Assembly (NCBI GenBank): GCA_030629485.1
Contig: DAOVOW010000026.1
Span: 1 to 11,555, forward strand
Length of the DNA: 11,555 nucleotides
Source of the DNA: a bacterium
GTDB taxonomy: Bacteria; Zixibacteria; MSB-5A5; GN15; FEB-12
Direction of reading: 5' to 3'
Below, piece by piece: positions 1 to 5,950 of the stretch. Position 1 is the stretch's first letter, and each line of letters begins with the position of its first letter. The notes beneath the pieces were generated by a model. It made no database searches. It was not told the origin of the DNA and saw only the letters and a program-made list of their open reading frames with translations. The position numbers and the translations under genes were made by a program.

Positions 1-114
1 CAACAATGGGATTGCCACGATTGGTACCAGCAGCATGAATACCAGGGTACGGCGATCACGTAGCGTGTCGGTGAGTTCTTTTCTGAATATGGTTACTACG
101 TTTGATATTTGCAC
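1..114 (-). CDS. natB: ABC-2 type transporter permease, NatB-like (N-terminal fragment)
   Basis: Only the first 38 codons are in the window; the gene continues past base 1. Translation from a GTG at 114 gives a short basic amphipathic stretch with a KELTDTLRDRRT motif, then the start of a hydrophobic helix (LVFMLLVPIVAIPLL). This is how NatB and related ABC-2 export permeases begin: a cytoplasmic lead-in followed by the first membrane span. A strong Shine-Dalgarno (GGAGG) lies about 7 bases upstream of the GTG, inside the end of the upstream ATPase gene, whose stop codon is only 2 bases away. The pair is therefore almost certainly co-transcribed and translationally coupled, as expected for the membrane partner of the ATPase. 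NatB proper exports Na+ with NatA in Bacillus, but the substrate here cannot be told from so short a piece. Confidence 0.75.
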   Translation of the reverse strand, partial: MQISNVVTIFRKELTDTLRDRRTLVFMLLVPIVAIPLL

Positions 115-116
115 GA

Positions 117-848
117 CTATTCCTCCACGATCTTGATAAAGGCGCTCTCGAGGTCGGTGGTTGCCGTTTGCTCGAGTAATTCCCGGACCGTGCCTTCGGT
201 GTACATTTTGCCCTTGTGGATGATGCCCACCTTGTCGCACAGACGCATCGCCTCGCTCATAATGTGCGTCGAGAAGATCACCGTCTTTCCCTCATCGCGG
301 CACTGTCGGATGAAGTTTACGATCGTGCGCGAACTGATCACGTCGAGTCCCGTAGTAGGTTCGTCGAAAACCATAGCGGGCGGATCGTGAATCACCGAGC
401 GGGCGATAGATACTTTCTGTTTCATGCCGCTGGAGAGTTTCTCGTTGCGACCATCGGCGAAATCATGCATGTCGAGCATACCGAAGATTCGCTCGGCCCG
501 TTCCTTGATCGCGTCAGACGTCATGCCGTAGAGTTTTCCGAAATAGGTCACCATCTCGCGCGGCGATAGACGCGCATACAGACCGGTGTTGCCGGAAAGG
601 AAACCGATCCGGGAGCGTACCCGCTGCGGTTCTTTGACGACATCGACACCGTATATGACGGCCGACCCGGAAGTCGGCTTTAAGGCCGTCGAGAGCATGC
701 GCAGGGTGGTGGTTTTTCCGGCGCCGTTGGGTCCCAGCAGGCCGTATATCTCACCCGGTCGGCAGGTGAATGAGATATTGTCGACCGCCCGGATTTCGCC
801 GCGCTTCTTGTCCTTGAACAGTTTGGTCAAATTCGTTGCTTCTATCAT
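117..848 (-). CDS. natA: ABC transporter ATP-binding protein, NatA-like
   Basis: A 243-residue ATPase that would power the adjacent membrane permease, most likely for export. All nucleotide-binding motifs are present: Walker A GPNGAGKT (residues 39-46), signature LSSGMKQK (138-145), Walker B MVFDEP (159-164), D-loop GLD and switch His195 in STHIM. The [11 protein letters not shown] segment after the first beta sheet, in place of a classical Q-loop context, is typical of the NatA/CcmA-like ABC-2 branch. I chose the ATG at 848 over a possible start at 905 because it is preceded by GGAG at good spacing, begins with the family's usual MIEATNLTK, and the extra 19 residues are unlike the family. 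The gene leads a two-gene unit with the permease that starts 2 bases after its stop. Sodium, drug or another substrate cannot be told apart by sequence alone. Confidence 0.9.
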   Translation of the reverse strand: MIEATNLTKLFKDKKRGEIRAVDNISFTCRPGEIYGLLGPNGAGKTTTLRMLSTALKPTSGSAVIYGVDVVKEPQRVRSRIGFLSGNTGLYARLSPREMVTYFGKLYGMTSDAIKERAERIFGMLDMHDFADGRNEKLSSGMKQKVSIARSVIHDPPAMVFDEPTTGLDVISSRTIVNFIRQCRDEGKTVIFSTHIMSEAMRLCDKVGIIHKGKMYTEGTVRELLEQTATTDLESAFIKIVEE

Positions 849-858
849 TGGTTCTCCA

Positions 859-876
859 TACTTGTGATCACAAATA
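859..876. promoter_or_regulatory. Palindromic operator candidate upstream of natA
   Basis: A perfect 12-bp palindrome TTGTGATCACAA (862-873) lies within an 18-bp near-palindrome (859-876, 8 of 9 base pairs symmetric). It sits between the candidate -10 and the natA start, partly overlapping the -10, so a dimeric repressor bound there would block transcription. The TGTGA/TCACA half-sites recall CRP or GntR-type sites, but there is no spacer between the halves as in true CRP sites. No regulator gene is visible in the window. A 12-bp palindrome alone could occur by chance in 11.5 kb; its position is what makes it worth listing. Confidence 0.4.
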
Positions 877-901
877 AAGCGCACCCGCAGACGAACTGCA
901 A
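873..901 (-). promoter_or_regulatory. Candidate sigma70-type promoter of natAB
   Basis: On the minus strand TTGCAG (896-901) is followed after exactly 17 bases by TTTATT (873-878). The -35 matches the E. coli consensus at 3 of 6 positions and the -10 at 4 of 6, with ideal spacing. Transcription would begin about 15-20 bases upstream of the natA start codon at 848. The match is modest, and the organism's own consensus is unknown. Confidence 0.4.
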
Positions 902-951
902 CCATTAATGTAGAGGATATGTGGTACTATCCCGTCGCTCCTCGTGCCATT

Positions 952-1000
952 GTTGTGGGCGGCGTATGTCCACAGGCGCCAAACACCCGACTTGATCGGG
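952..1000. repeat. Dispersed intergenic repeat copy plus small hairpin
   Basis: Bases 952-980 match 4673-4701 at 23 of 29 positions without gaps; the shared core is CGGCGTA-x-GTCC. Just after it, CCCGA (986-990) and TCGGG (996-1000) form a 5-bp stem around the loop CTTGA. The same arrangement (ccgga...tccgg around tcaag) recurs at 4941-4961 in opposite sense. The 849-1079 gap thus holds the natA promoter and operator on the left, this repeat in the middle, and the leader of the Mop gene on the right. No convincing promoter for the Mop gene was found. Confidence 0.5.
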
Positions 1001-1079
1001 CGGCAGCTTTTCGTTGACTGGAGCAACCAATGGGGCTTCCTTGCCTCATGCAAAACACATCCTTTCGAGAGGATCAATT

Positions 1080-1286
1080 ATGAAGTTTGGAGCGCGCAAT
1101 CAAGTGACCGGCAAGGTGACTGAGATCAAGAAGGGCGGCGTGATGTGCCAGGTGCGGCTCGAAGTGGCCGGCGGCGAGATGAACTCGGTTATGACTATCG
1201 AATCGTTGGAAGACCTCGGCATTAAAGAAGGTGATAAGGTCAAGATCATGGTCAAGGCCGTGAACGTGCTGCTGGCAAAGGACTAA
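1080..1286 (+). CDS. Molbindin-type molybdate-binding protein (Mop/TOBE domain)
   Basis: A 68-residue protein made of a single Mop/TOBE domain. The pattern N-x-V-x-G-x-V-x-E-I-K-x-G near residues 7-19, the central hydrophobic repeat, the IESLEDLGIKEGDKV segment and the final VKAVNVLLAKD are the hallmarks of small molbindins, which oligomerise and bind molybdate or tungstate oxyanions in the cytoplasm as a storage or buffering protein. The start at 1080 is preceded by AGAGG at good spacing. A longer in-frame start at 1014 would add 22 unlike residues and is unlikely. The Shine-Dalgarno lies in a small hairpin (1059-1074, ATCCT pairing with AGGAT), which may reduce or tune translation. No molybdate transporter or molybdoenzyme gene lies nearby, so it appears to be a solitary molbindin. 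Confidence 0.85.
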   Translation: MKFGARNQVTGKVTEIKKGGVMCQVRLEVAGGEMNSVMTIESLEDLGIKEGDKVKIMVKAVNVLLAKD

Positions 1287-1329
1287 CAACTCATGGGCTG
1301 TGATGCCGAACCGATGGGACAATCGAATT

Positions 1330-1680
1330 ATGTTTGAGCTAAGCTATGACGACAGACGCTTCTGTGGGGTCGTCAACTACGAGGACGGCGACTTAACGAA
1401 AGAGGTGCTGTTCCACTATCACCAGAGGAATCGCACGGTATGGGGAACGTTCGAAGGCGGTCGGGTTCGCTTCGGCACCTTGGTGGCGGATGTGCTCGAC
1501 GATGACAAACTCGACATGGTGTGGCAATACCTGAACATCGACGGCGAGTTCGTGAGTGGCCGCTGTCTCTCCGTCCCTAAACAACTACCGGATGGACGAC
1601 TGCGGTTGCACGAGTCATGGACGACCACCGGCGGCGAGCCGGGCAGCTCGGTAATTGAAGAAGTACTGCATGATAGCTGA
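1330..1680 (+). CDS. Conserved small protein of unknown function (family often labelled n-acetylglutamate synthase)
   Basis: A 116-residue soluble protein with no signal peptide or membrane segment. It has the look of a small beta-rich protein: alternating strands such as VLFHYHQRNRTVWGTFEGG, FGTLVADV, LDMVWQYLNIDGEFVSGRC and the closing GRLRLHESWTT...VIEEV. From memory, the order FHY-Q ... GG-x-x-x-G ... NI-GE-x-x-G-C ... G-x-x-RLHE-W matches a family common in Bacteroidetes and Firmicutes that databases often call n-acetylglutamate synthase. That name has no visible support here: there is no GNAT acetyl-CoA motif. The ATG at 1330 fits the family start; an in-frame GTG-ATG pair at 1300/1303 is a possible alternative, and neither has a strong Shine-Dalgarno. 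The 3' end overlaps the next gene by 11 bases, suggesting co-transcription. Confidence 0.7.
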   Translation: MFELSYDDRRFCGVVNYEDGDLTKEVLFHYHQRNRTVWGTFEGGRVRFGTLVADVLDDDKLDMVWQYLNIDGEFVSGRCLSVPKQLPDGRLRLHESWTTTGGEPGSSVIEEVLHDS

Positions 1681-2127
1681 GTATCCCTACCGCGTTGTCA
1701 CTGCGGACAAGCAACCCGGGTTGCTTGAGGAAAACTCCCGCATGTCGGCCGAAGCCGTACGGGTCATGAAGGAGATCGGGCAGTCGCGCAGCCTGTCGAC
1801 CATGATCGCCCCGGTGCGACCATCGGCAAAACATCTATATCCCCTGACCGATGCGGCACGATACATCGAGTGGCAAACGGATGAAGGTTTGCCGTTCGAT
1901 CCCTGGCTGCGCGTGCATGTTCGACTGGGTGGTGAGATTGTCAAAGTTTGCCCACGCGCCAGTGCATTATCGGCCAGGTAGCCGAGTGGGAGAAGTGGAC
2001 AGGAATGCGCTTTCCGGAGAGCGGTTCTTACATCGTTCCCGGTGCTCTGACACCTGTGTCCATCGACTGTGGAGCGGACCGGGGCATCTACATCGAACCA
2101 AACATCTGGACTGTGCACACCGAATGA
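1670..2127 (+). pseudogene. Frameshifted remnant of an acetyltransferase-like protein
   Basis: Reading from ATG at 1670 gives MIAEYPYRVVTADKQ...IAPVRPSAKHLYPLT...GLPFDPWLRVHVRLGGEIVKVCPR and then hits a stop at 1979-1981. The next frame takes over at about 1957 with IIGQVAEWEKWTGMRFPE, then VPGALTPVSI and YIEPNIWTVHTE, ending at 2127. The two pieces join naturally if one base is missing between 1936 and 1978, most likely near CCACGCGCC (1952-1960). I recall the joined C-terminal half as the conserved end of a GNAT-like family of roughly 250-300 residues, with motifs DPWLRxHxRLG, VAEWExWTGM and EPNxW. The joined product here is only about 150 residues, and the GNAT core between the N-terminal VVTAD piece and the C-terminal half seems absent, so an internal deletion is also likely. 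It overlaps the gene upstream by 11 bases, and ygiQ downstream by 4 (ATGA). Confidence 0.65.
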
Positions 2128-3836
2128 CAAGCCGTCTGGACCCAATGTTCCTCCCCACCACCAAAGCAGAACTTGACACCCTCGGATGGACCGCGCTCGA
2201 TATCATCCTCGTGAGCGGCGACAGTTACATCGATAGTCCCTTCATCGGTGTGGCGGTGATCGGACGAGTGCTGCATGACGCCGGGTTTCGTGTCGGTATC
2301 ATCGCACAACCCAATGTACAGAACAGTCGCGACATCACTCGCCTGGGTGAGCCTCGGCTCTTTTGGGGTGTTACCGGTGGTTCGGTTGATTCGATGGTAG
2401 CCAATTACACGGCCACCGGTCGCAAACGGCGCTCCGATGATTTCACACCCGGTGGTGTCAACAATCGTCGACCGGACCGAGCAACGATTGTTTACAGCAA
2501 CCTGATCCGCAAGTTTTTCAAGAACACGTGTCCGATTGTTCTTGGCGGTGTCGAAGCATCGTTGCGTCGGGTGGCGCACTACGACTCCCATTCGGACAAG
2601 ATCAGACGATCTATCTTGTTCGACGCCAAGGCCGACTACCTCTTGTACGGCATGGCCGATCAGAGTGTCGTTCATTTGGCGCAACGAATCCGGGACAGCA
2701 AGTCGGTCGAAGACCTGAGGGGTTTGTGCTACATCTCTGCCGAGGTAAAGAAGGGTTCCATTGAATTGCCGTCATTCGATGAGGTCGCCTCTGACAAGCA
2801 AGCGTTCACCGACATGTTCCACGCCTTCTACCAGAACAACGATCACCTCACCGGTGATACTCTTGCGCAGAGGCAGGACACTCGCTACCTGATTCAGAAC
2901 CCACCAGCGCCACCACTGGCTCAGAAAGAACTCGACCGGGTGCATGAACTCGACTACAAGCTTGAGCAGCACCCCTACTATCGTAAGCGCGGCAGGGTGA
3001 AGGCGCTGGAGACGATCAGGTTTTCGCTGGTCACCCATCGCGGCTGCTACGGTGAGTGCAACTTTTGCGGTATCACTGTTCACCAGGGCTGGACTGTCAC
3101 GTGGCGTTCTATCGCTTCAATCCTGCGCGAGGCCGGGCGGCTGGTTCGTCATCCCGATTTCAAAGGCATCATCAGTGACGTCGGCGGACCCACCGCCAAC
3201 ATGTACGGGTTCGAGTGCAAGAAGAAGCTAACCAAGGGGATGTGCCCCGACAAACGGTGCCTCCATCCCGAAATCTGTCGCACTTTGAAGGTCGACCATA
3301 GTCCACAGATTCACCTGCTGAAGCAACTGCGCGCACTGGAAGGAGTCAAAAAAGTGTTCGTGGCGTCCGGCCTTAGACACGACATGGTGCTGGCCGATAA
3401 GAAACATGGCCCTGCCTATCTCCAACAGGTGGTACAGCATCACGTCTCCGGTCAGATGAAACTGGCGCCGGAACATTCCGAAGACGCGGTGCTGAATCTG
3501 ATGGGCAAGCCGGACCAACAGTCTTTGGTGGAGTTCCGTCGGATGTTTCTCGAGGCCACGAAAAAAGCCGGCAAGAAACAGTTTCTCACCTACTATCTGA
3601 TCGCGGCGCACCCCGGCTGTTCCGATGAAGACATGAAAAAGCTGAAGAAGTTCGTCGGCAGCGTTCTGAAATTAAACCCTCGGCAGGTCCAGGTGTTCAC
3701 ACCACTACCGTCGACCTGGTCGGCTGTGATGTATCATACCGGCAAAGATCCGTTCACCGGACGACCCCTCAAAGTGATCAAAGATATCGCCGGCAAAGTC
3801 AGACAGAAGAGTATCCTGCAGAATAGCCGTAGGTAA
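2124..3836 (+). CDS. ygiQ: YgiQ-family radical SAM protein
   Basis: A 570-residue protein of the UPF0313/YgiQ family. The radical SAM cluster motif is THRGCYGECNFC, with cysteines at about 308, 312 and 315 to hold a [4Fe-4S] cluster that cleaves S-adenosylmethionine. The N-terminal part (MFLPTT, DIILVSGDSYIDSP, IGRVLHDAGFRVGIIAQP, FWGVTGGSVDSMVANYTA) and the post-cluster part (ISDVGGPTANMYG, QMKLAPEHS, YYLIAAHPGCSDEDM, QVFTPLPSTWSAVMYHTG) follow the family order throughout. It is shorter than the E. coli protein, which exceeds 700 residues. The reaction and substrate are not known. I set the start at 2124, where ATG overlaps the TGA of the upstream frame and implies translational coupling; an internal ATG at 2145 (MFLPTT) is an alternative. 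A much longer upstream reading frame from 1851 is an artefact of the frameshifted neighbour. Confidence 0.9.
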   Translation: MTSRLDPMFLPTTKAELDTLGWTALDIILVSGDSYIDSPFIGVAVIGRVLHDAGFRVGIIAQPNVQNSRDITRLGEPRLFWGVTGGSVDSMVANYTATGRKRRSDDFTPGGVNNRRPDRATIVYSNLIRKFFKNTCPIVLGGVEASLRRVAHYDSHSDKIRRSILFDAKADYLLYGMADQSVVHLAQRIRDSKSVEDLRGLCYISAEVKKGSIELPSFDEVASDKQAFTDMFHAFYQNNDHLTGDTLAQRQDTRYLIQNPPAPPLAQKELDRVHELDYKLEQHPYYRKRGRVKALETIRFSLVTHRGCYGECNFCGITVHQGWTVTWRSIASILREAGRLVRHPDFKGIISDVGGPTANMYGFECKKKLTKGMCPDKRCLHPEICRTLKVDHSPQIHLLKQLRALEGVKKVFVASGLRHDMVLADKKHGPAYLQQVVQHHVSGQMKLAPEHSEDAVLNLMGKPDQQSLVEFRRMFLEATKKAGKKQFLTYYLIAAHPGCSDEDMKKLKKFVGSVLKLNPRQVQVFTPLPSTWSAVMYHTGKDPFTGRPLKVIKDIAGKVRQKSILQNSRR

Positions 3837-3867
3837 CCAAGCCATCACACCCTTGCAGGTGCTGCCG

Positions 3868-3930
3868 GTGTCCCTGCCTGACACTCGACAGCGATTGCCG
3901 ACAACGCTGTCGGGCACAGATGCCTGACAG
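3868..3930. repeat. Hairpin cluster in the ygiQ/lptC convergent gap
   Basis: Three versions of a 10-mer TGCC[T/C]GACA[C/G] sit close together: at 3875-3884, inverted at 3907-3916, and at 3921-3930. They build several hairpins: GTGTC/GACAC (3868-3884); CGACAGCG/CGCTGTCG (3886-3893 with 3905-3912, loop 11); and CTGTCGGGCA/TGCCTGACAG (3907-3930, 10 bp with one wobble, loop CAGA). The last two share bases and exclude each other. The position between converging genes suits transcription termination, but no T-run follows on either strand, so a classical Rho-independent terminator is not supported. Confidence 0.45.
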
Positions 3931-3985
3931 TACGGAATAGCCCGGGGGAAGTCATCGAGGAGGTGCTGAGTATGAGCGAGGTTGC

Positions 3986-4552
3986 TTACGGTTCGCCGAA
4001 GGTGCCGAGGTTCGAGAGGTTGCCGTGGACTTCCTTCACCCTCTTGATATGGTACCAGTTGAGGTTGCCGTCGGCCTCGAGTCCCCAGCCGGTCACCCAA
4101 TCCTCACCTCTCTGAATATCGACAAATGACTCCGTGTGCATCCGGTCGGTTTCCGAGTTCCAGTGGAGATAGTCGGTCTTGAGCCGGGTTCCTTTCTGAT
4201 TGACCAGAATGACATGGCCGAACAGATCCAACAGTCCGGTTTTCTCGCGCACTATGGCTGAGTCGGCTATCACCCAGCCGACGGCTTTGCCGAGTGAATC
4301 GTAGGTGGTGACGTGAACGCCGTAGGACATAGCGGAGTCCAGCACCTCGTACTCAACGATGCGCTCCGAGAGGATTTCGGTGGTAATGCGGCCGCCTTCG
4401 TACAGGAATATCTTAGCCTTCTTGAGTTCGGTGCCAAGCAGTTGACTGCTGTCGGCATCACTGCCTGGTCCGGATTGCGACGACTCATCGGTCGTGCACC
4501 CGGCCACGAGCACCAGGATGAACATCAAATATGTCAGCAGTACAGTTCGCAT
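3986..4552 (-). CDS. lptC: LPS export periplasmic/lipoprotein component LptC
   Basis: A 188-residue predicted lipoprotein. The N-terminus MRTVLLTYLMFILVLVAGC is a type II signal peptide with the lipobox LVAGC, Cys19 being the lipidated residue. The body has the LptC/LptA-like beta-jellyroll pattern: EGGRITTEILSERIVEYE, DSLGKAVGWVIADSAIV, FGHVILVNQKGTRLKTDYLHW and MHTESFVDIQRGEDWVTGWGLEADGNL. LptC links the inner-membrane LptB2FG pump to the periplasmic LptA bridge and passes LPS along its groove. E. coli LptC keeps a transmembrane anchor, whereas many other phyla carry a lipoprotein form like this one. It lies downstream of the Kdo/lipid A genes in the same direction, but after a 472-bp gap, and no lptA or lptB follows. 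The start at 4552 begins the signal peptide directly. Confidence 0.85.
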   Translation of the reverse strand: MRTVLLTYLMFILVLVAGCTTDESSQSGPGSDADSSQLLGTELKKAKIFLYEGGRITTEILSERIVEYEVLDSAMSYGVHVTTYDSLGKAVGWVIADSAIVREKTGLLDLFGHVILVNQKGTRLKTDYLHWNSETDRMHTESFVDIQRGEDWVTGWGLEADGNLNWYHIKRVKEVHGNLSNLGTFGEP

Positions 4553-4672
4553 TACATTCGCTTTCTTATACGTATATCGGCGGGTAAGTTCGGAATATAC
4601 AGCCGTTTGTCAAGTCATATACGAATTGGACTTTCCCCAAAGAAGTTATGGGTTGAACAGCGACATTTGGTA

Positions 4673-4704
4673 TTTGTGGTCGGCGTACGTCCCCGTGCGC
4701 CGAC
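4673..4704. repeat. Hairpin-forming dispersed repeat (second copy)
   Basis: Bases 4679-4704 form an 11-bp stem (one T-G wobble) around the loop TCCC, starting GTCGGCG and ending CGCCGAC. The overlapping stretch 4673-4701 matches 952-980 at 23 of 29 positions. It is the first element of a repeat-packed gap (4553-5024) with no coding sequence. The segment 4553-4672 before it holds the lptC leader; a TTGACA (minus strand, 4608-4613) is present there but without a -10 at proper spacing. Confidence 0.55.
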
Positions 4705-4733
4705 AACGTTTCGGGGTGAACGCGCACGCACTC

Positions 4734-4856
4734 TGTCATTCCCGCGCAGGCGGGAATCCATCTTCCTCTTTTTTGTCATACTTGTCTACTTCCGTCATAC
4801 TGGCGAACGCCAGTCTATGCCTGCAAGCCTGGATTCCTGCTTTCACAGGAATGACA
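4734..4856. repeat. MITE-like element with 27-bp imperfect terminal inverted repeats
   Basis: The left arm (4734-4760) begins TGTCATTCC and ends GGAATCCA; the right arm (4830-4856) is its inverted partner, with 22 of 27 positions matching. Each arm is itself a palindrome (ATTCCCGC...GCGGGAAT on the left; ATTCCTG...CAGGAAT on the right). The enclosed 69 bases carry no reading frame of note but include a smaller TGGCG-aa-CGCCA hairpin (4801-4812). The size of about 123 bp, terminal inverted repeats and lack of coding sequence fit a non-autonomous palindromic repeat of the kind scattered in many bacterial genomes. No flanking target-site duplication is obvious. Confidence 0.6.
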
Positions 4857-4870
4857 GTGGTAGAATGACG

Positions 4871-4926
4871 CGCGTAGCGCAAAAAAGTGATTTATCACCG
4901 CGTAGCGCATGAGGCCCATTTATGGG
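4871..4926. repeat. Direct-repeat and hairpin segment
   Basis: The 11-mer CGCGTAGCGCA occurs twice (4871-4881 and 4899-4909). Between the copies is a hairpin GTGAT-tt-ATCAC (4887-4898), and just after the second copy another, CCCAT-tt-ATGGG (4915-4926). The two hairpins have the same 5-bp stem and 2-base loop design. It lies between the MITE-like element and a third palindromic repeat. Confidence 0.45.
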
Positions 4927-4937
4927 TGGCTTGCCAC

Positions 4938-4965
4938 TGGATGCCGGATCAAGTCCGGCATGACA
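4938..4965. repeat. Short palindromic repeat (ATGCCGGA...TCCGGCAT)
   Basis: An 8-bp perfect stem ATGCCGGA (4941-4948) and TCCGGCAT (4954-4961) around the loop TCAAG, flanked by TGG and GACA. The left-out flank TGGAT and right-out flank ATGACA resemble the ends of the neighbouring element (GGAATCCA, TGTCAT), as if both belong to one superfamily. From memory, this palindrome type is common in intergenic DNA of many bacteria. The remaining bases to 5024 show nothing I can name. Confidence 0.55.
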
Positions 4966-5024
4966 TGTCGTTCCACTTCCTGAAAACACCAACCCCTTGA
5001 TTCAATCTACATTAGCAGAAATCT

Positions 5025-5948
5025 TCAACCATTTCCGGGGAAAGTCCTGTACGATGGGGGAGTCAGCCAGCGGTTTTTCAGCCAGATCCACTGGTCTGGG
5101 TACTGGACAATGATTTCCTCAAGTTCTTTGCTGCAGGCGGCGGTAACATTTATGACATCACGATCGAACTCACCGCTGGGTTTGATCTTGATCTCCGGTC
5201 GCACAATGACGCGGTAGCGATTGTCCTCTGTTCGCACACAGGCCACCGGGACAAAAGCGGCGCCCGTCTTCAGTCCGAGAATGGTCTGACCTACCGGCGT
5301 CAGGGCCGGTCGCCCGAAGACCGGCACGAACTCACTGCGAACGCTGATGGAGTCGAAGTCCATCAGTACTCCCAGCACTCCGCCATCCTTCAGCCACCTC
5401 ATAAAACGCAGCGGTGAGGCGGTGGTCGCGATATTGGTCACACCCAAAGCCTGACGCTGTGCCACCAGCAATTCGTCCAGTCGCCGGTCGTACATTTCGC
5501 GACCGATAGCGGCGGCCCGGTAACCTAACGATGTAAAATAGACTCCCAGCAGTTCGAAGTTGCCGATATGCCCGCTGATTCCGATAACGCCATTACCCCG
5601 CTTGTACGCCTTGTCAAAATGTTCGAGACCGTCGACAGAGATGAGCGGTGCAATCTCGCTATGGTAATGCTCTCGGCAGCGCAGCAAATCGACGACGTTC
5701 TTACCGGAATTGATAAAGAACCGGCAGCCAATACTTGTTAACTCCTCGGCAGTGAGGGTATCACCGTAGACCAATGACAAGTGCCGGGCAATCCTGTGGC
5801 GGTCTTTCGGCAACAGCCGCCAGGCTGCCAGTCCGGCCATAGCACCCAAAAACAATGCAAAGCGCCGTGGCAGGCGATTGAACAGCCCTGTCAACGCGCG
5901 GACCAGGAAGTAGGTCGCGCCATGTTTGAGCCGTTTGCCCAGCCTCAT
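5025..5948 (-). CDS. Lipid A biosynthesis acyltransferase, LpxL/LpxM (HtrB/MsbB) family
   Basis: A 307-residue inner-membrane acyltransferase, the same length as E. coli LpxL. It would add a secondary fatty acid to Kdo-bearing lipid A. The catalytic HX4E motif is SGHIGNFEL (His127, Glu132). Other family landmarks follow: GYRAAAIGREMYDRRLD, the substrate-binding block LMDFDSISVRSEFVPVFGRPA, and the C-terminal YPDQWIWLKNRW. The N-terminus is basic with a hydrophobic stretch (RRFALFLGAMAGLAAWRLL, residues 29-46) that should anchor it to the membrane. It is the last gene of the kds operon, starting 2 bases after the kdsD stop, so coupled translation is likely. LpxL, LpxM and LpxP cannot be separated by eye, so no symbol is given. 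No terminator with a T-run follows; the repeat-rich gap begins after it. Confidence 0.87.
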   Translation of the reverse strand: MRLGKRLKHGATYFLVRALTGLFNRLPRRFALFLGAMAGLAAWRLLPKDRHRIARHLSLVYGDTLTAEELTSIGCRFFINSGKNVVDLLRCREHYHSEIAPLISVDGLEHFDKAYKRGNGVIGISGHIGNFELLGVYFTSLGYRAAAIGREMYDRRLDELLVAQRQALGVTNIATTASPLRFMRWLKDGGVLGVLMDFDSISVRSEFVPVFGRPALTPVGQTILGLKTGAAFVPVACVRTEDNRYRVIVRPEIKIKPSGEFDRDVINVTAACSKELEEIIVQYPDQWIWLKNRWLTPPSYRTFPGNG

Positions 5949-5950
5949 AG

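Noticed and set aside
1014..1042. TTGACT at 1014-1019 as a promoter -35 for the molbindin gene
   Set aside because: The hexamer at the correct distance (TTCCTT) does not resemble a -10 box.
1936..1978. Programmed -1 ribosomal frameshift in the acetyltransferase-like gene
   Set aside because: No slippery heptamer of the X-XXY-YYZ type is present in the overlap window, and the protein seems internally deleted as well, so decay or a sequencing error is simpler.
1851..2123. Long N-terminal extension of the ygiQ reading frame (91 codons before MTSRLD)
   Set aside because: It runs in a different frame over the acetyltransferase remnant, has a basic, Cys/His/Arg-rich composition unlike the YgiQ family, and the family start fits the ATG at 2124 or 2145.
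4608..4613. Perfect TTGACA on the minus strand upstream of lptC as a -35 box
   Set aside because: The nearest TATATT is only 8 bases away and no acceptable -10 lies 16-18 bases downstream.
4734..4965. CRISPR array
   Set aside because: The repeats are palindromic, differ from each other in sequence and spacing, and have no regular repeat-spacer pattern; no cas genes are present.
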